Shown here: positions 14,148 through 15,840 of the stretch, in pieces
Position numbering within the stretch: the stretch's first letter is position 1
Layout: each line of letters starts with the position of its first letter
Assembly (NCBI GenBank): GCA_019677205.1
Contig: JAAMXY010002708.1
Location: 1-15,840 of the forward strand
Length of the DNA stretch: 15,840 nucleotides
Direction: 5' to 3'
Source: Pinguiococcus pyrenoidosus
Taxonomy: Eukaryota > Sar > Pinguiophyceae > Pinguiochrysidales > Pinguiochrysidaceae
Position numbers and translations under genes: made by a program
Notes under the pieces: model-generated
The model's input: only the letters and a program-made list of their open reading frames with translations
Databases searched by the model: none
Told to the model about the DNA's origin: nothing

Positions 14148-15251
14148 ATGGCCGACTTCGACGTCAAGAAGCCTGCGGATGTCAAGGTCACAGCCGAGAT
14201 GGCGTTTGGTCTGGACTTCTTCGACACCAACACGAAAGAGGAGGGGGACAAGCTGGACGAGCTCACGTCTCACTTTAGCAAGCTGGGAATGGACGACCTG
14301 AGCGAGAAGCAGGATCTGTACAACGAGGCCTTCGTGGACCACGATGTCTGCGTGGGCAAAGCGCTGAGCCGCCAGGAGCGAGACAAGACAGGCCTGCGCA
14401 AGCACACGCTGGTGTACGGCGAGATCCGCTTCGACTCCTTTGCGCTCGCGCTGCAGAAGGTCAAGCACATCTACGGTGTTCCCGGGGCCAGGCCGGAAAC
14501 GCCCGCGGAGGGCATCATGCAGCAGCCGGGAGGAATCTTCTATGACATCGGCAGTGGCACGGGCAAGCCCACAGTAGCAGCGGCGCTCGTCCATCCGTTC
14601 AGTAAGGCGTATGGTATCGAGCTCCTTTCTACGTTGCATCAGGCAAGTCTGACCATCAAGGAGAAATGGGAAGCCGAGATTCAAAAGAAAGCGCGACGCG
14701 ACACAGAGGTACGTCGAGGCATATCAGCAACAAGCAGCGGGGGTTGCCAGCAAGCCTAACGTAGACACACACACACACACGCACACGCGCGCGCGCGCAC
14801 GCACAACGCAGCTCTGCTTCGTCTGCGGTGATATCACGAGTTTTGAAGATCACGACTGGAGCGACGGCGACGTCCTCTTCGCCAACTCGACCTGCTTTGA
14901 CGAGCAGCTGATGTTGGCCGTAGCACAGAAAGCCGCTTACCTGAAGAAGGGGGCGATTTTCATCACCCTGACGAAGAGAATCCCGGGCCAAGACTTTACC
15001 GTGAGTGCCAAAGAGACTCTGCAGATCGTACACAAGATATGCGGGATCGCGCAGGATTCACCCAAGCTCGTGCGTTCCTCCAGGTGCTAGAATCCGAGGT
15101 GCATCAGATGAGCTGGGGCGGCGCGACCGTGTACATCCAGCAGAAGATCACAGACCGGAAGGCGGAAGATCCGGAAGCACTAGAAGACGACGAGCAGAAC
15201 GGCGAAGTGGCCGCTCCCGAGGGGGACGGAGACGCGTCGTCGTATGCATAG
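14148..15251 (+). CDS. DOT1-like SAM-dependent methyltransferase
   Basis: Three exons (14148-14708, 14812-15000, 15084-15251), both introns phase 0 GT-AG, giving 305 residues. The start has A at -3 and G at +4. The SAM-binding motif FYDIGSGTGK is at 131-140, preceded by the VYGEI segment at 89-93 as in DOT1 folds. The acidic motif is GIELL (156-160, Glu158). After the first junction come DWSDGDVLFANSTCFD (about 202-217) and KKGAIFITLTKR, and the last exon starts with the strand HQMSWGGATVYIQQK. This is the protist group usually annotated under DOT1/SAM methyltransferase. Classical DOT1 trimethylates H3K79 on nucleosomes. This protein is short and lacks the basic nucleosome-binding tail, so its substrate may differ. 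The tail is acidic (EDDEQNGE). Retaining intron 1 would stop translation at 14759. Fold firm, substrate uncertain. Confidence 0.85.
14765..14805. repeat. 41-nt alternating purine-pyrimidine tract in intron 1 of the DOT1-like gene
   Basis: An uninterrupted run of CA then CG dinucleotides, ending 7 nt before the exon junction. Such tracts can adopt Z-DNA. It takes the place normally held by a polypyrimidine tract. Confidence 0.85.
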
Positions 15252-15754
15252 CTCCTGACTGCAGAACCAGGAGGGTAGGACCAGTGGATTGTCGTGGGCG
15301 TGCTTCAGTAGTTGGGAATGCGGAAAATGCCTGCGTTCTGCCCGTAGTCCACGGATCTTATGAAGGTATCATGGCGAACTATTCATGTGACAAATGGTCC
15401 GTCGCACGTGCGGAAGTCCGGGCCTGCTCGTGTGATCCTCGTTGTGCTGGTGCCTATGCTTCACCAACTCGCCCACCCTTTGCGCCGCTCCACTGGCATC
15501 TCTCTAAGAATGGGACTCTGAAGATTGAGTACTGAAGACGGAACCGAGTTGAAGCACAAAGGCGAACGGAACAAGGAGGTGCGTTCCACGGCAGGTGCAG
15601 AAGGGAAGGGAAGATCACGTTGGAACCCGAAGATATTCGTGGAGATGGTCGCACCATACAGGCTTTCAAGTCCTGTCTCTCACTTCTCATCGTCCTCCGC
15701 AACTCACAGTATCCCGAGGAGAGAAATCCTCACACACAGCATGGCGTTGACAAC
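15252..15754. other. Convergent 3' spacer
   Basis: No gene is supported. It holds one CGGAAGT (15411-15417) and purine-rich stretches at about 15535-15620. It probably carries the 3' ends of the DOT1-like gene and of the minus-strand gene at the right edge. Confidence 0.55.
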
Positions 15755-15840
15755 TTAGAAGCCGGCGTTGAAGTCGACCGGGGCACCAAGCAGAGAGTTG
15801 ATGATGTACGGGTTGTTGTCGAGCTTCTCGTGGACCATGA
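15755..15840 (-). CDS. C-terminal 28 codons of an unidentified gene (5' part beyond window)
   Basis: The minus frame entering from the right edge ends ...NNPYIINSLLGAPVDFNAGF and TAA (15757-15755). Nearly every codon ends in C or G (AAC, TAC, ATC, GTC, GAC, TTC, GGC), a stronger bias than in its neighbours, which suggests a highly expressed protein. No family is recognised from this fragment. An ATG lies within it, but the frame is open upstream, so it is taken as the tail of a longer protein. The start of the feature is the window edge. Confidence 0.55.
   Translation of the reverse strand, partial: MVHEKLDNNPYIINSLLGAPVDFNAGF

Noticed and set aside
1-15840. Mobile element, CRISPR array, phage or bacterial defence system
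   Set aside because: No terminal repeats, transposase motifs, spaced direct repeats or prokaryotic gene organisation are visible; the window is compact eukaryotic nuclear DNA.

Overview
The window is nuclear DNA of a eukaryote. Several genes are split by GT-AG introns of 58-146 nt, start codons sit in Kozak-like contexts, no operons or Shine-Dalgarno signals are seen, and the proteins (ESCRT-III CHMP6, spliceosomal RBMX2/Ist3, Mpv17 family, mitochondrial malate dehydrogenase) are eukaryotic. The genome looks compact and GC-rich. Two proteins begin with a signal peptide followed by a basic, Ser/Ala/Arg-rich stretch. One has Phe at the likely cleavage site, as in proteins of complex red-derived plastids. 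An alga with such a plastid (ochrophyte, cryptophyte or haptophyte type) is the best guess. The species cannot be read from the sequence.

Layout, left to right: (1) RBMX2/Ist3-like splicing factor, minus strand, running off the left edge (1-943). (2) A divergent 5' region, then mitochondrial malate dehydrogenase on plus, two exons (1383-2539). (3) CHMP6/Vps20 on minus, five exons, convergent with the MDH gene (2673-3693). (4) A Cys/His-motif, F-box-like, WD40 protein on plus (4124-6007). (5) A 909-residue unrecognised coiled-coil protein with an internal duplicated motif, on minus (6061-8790), its stop only 53 nt from that of the WD40 gene. (6) A 1.36 kb 5' region, then an unrecognised membrane protein with a signal peptide on plus (10154-11245). 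(7) An 0.8 kb convergent spacer, then an Mpv17/PMP22-family protein with a plastid-type presequence on minus (12061-13197). (8) A 0.95 kb divergent spacer, then a DOT1-like SAM-dependent methyltransferase on plus, three exons (14148-15251). (9) A spacer and the last 28 codons of a strongly codon-biased minus-strand gene at the right edge (15755-15840).

The neighbours do not form one pathway. They cover splicing, the TCA cycle, endosomal membrane remodelling, possible ubiquitin-ligase adaptation, organelle membranes and methyl transfer. The arrangement is an ordinary compact eukaryotic alternation of divergent and convergent pairs. No mobile element, CRISPR array, rRNA or tRNA could be supported. 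The points most worth a second look are the stop-free, multiple-of-three introns in three genes; two 7-mer motifs (CGGAAGT and CCAATCG) over-represented in the spacers; a perfect palindromic E2F-type site abutting the RBMX2 start codon; a strong-context uORF; and the two unrecognised proteins.
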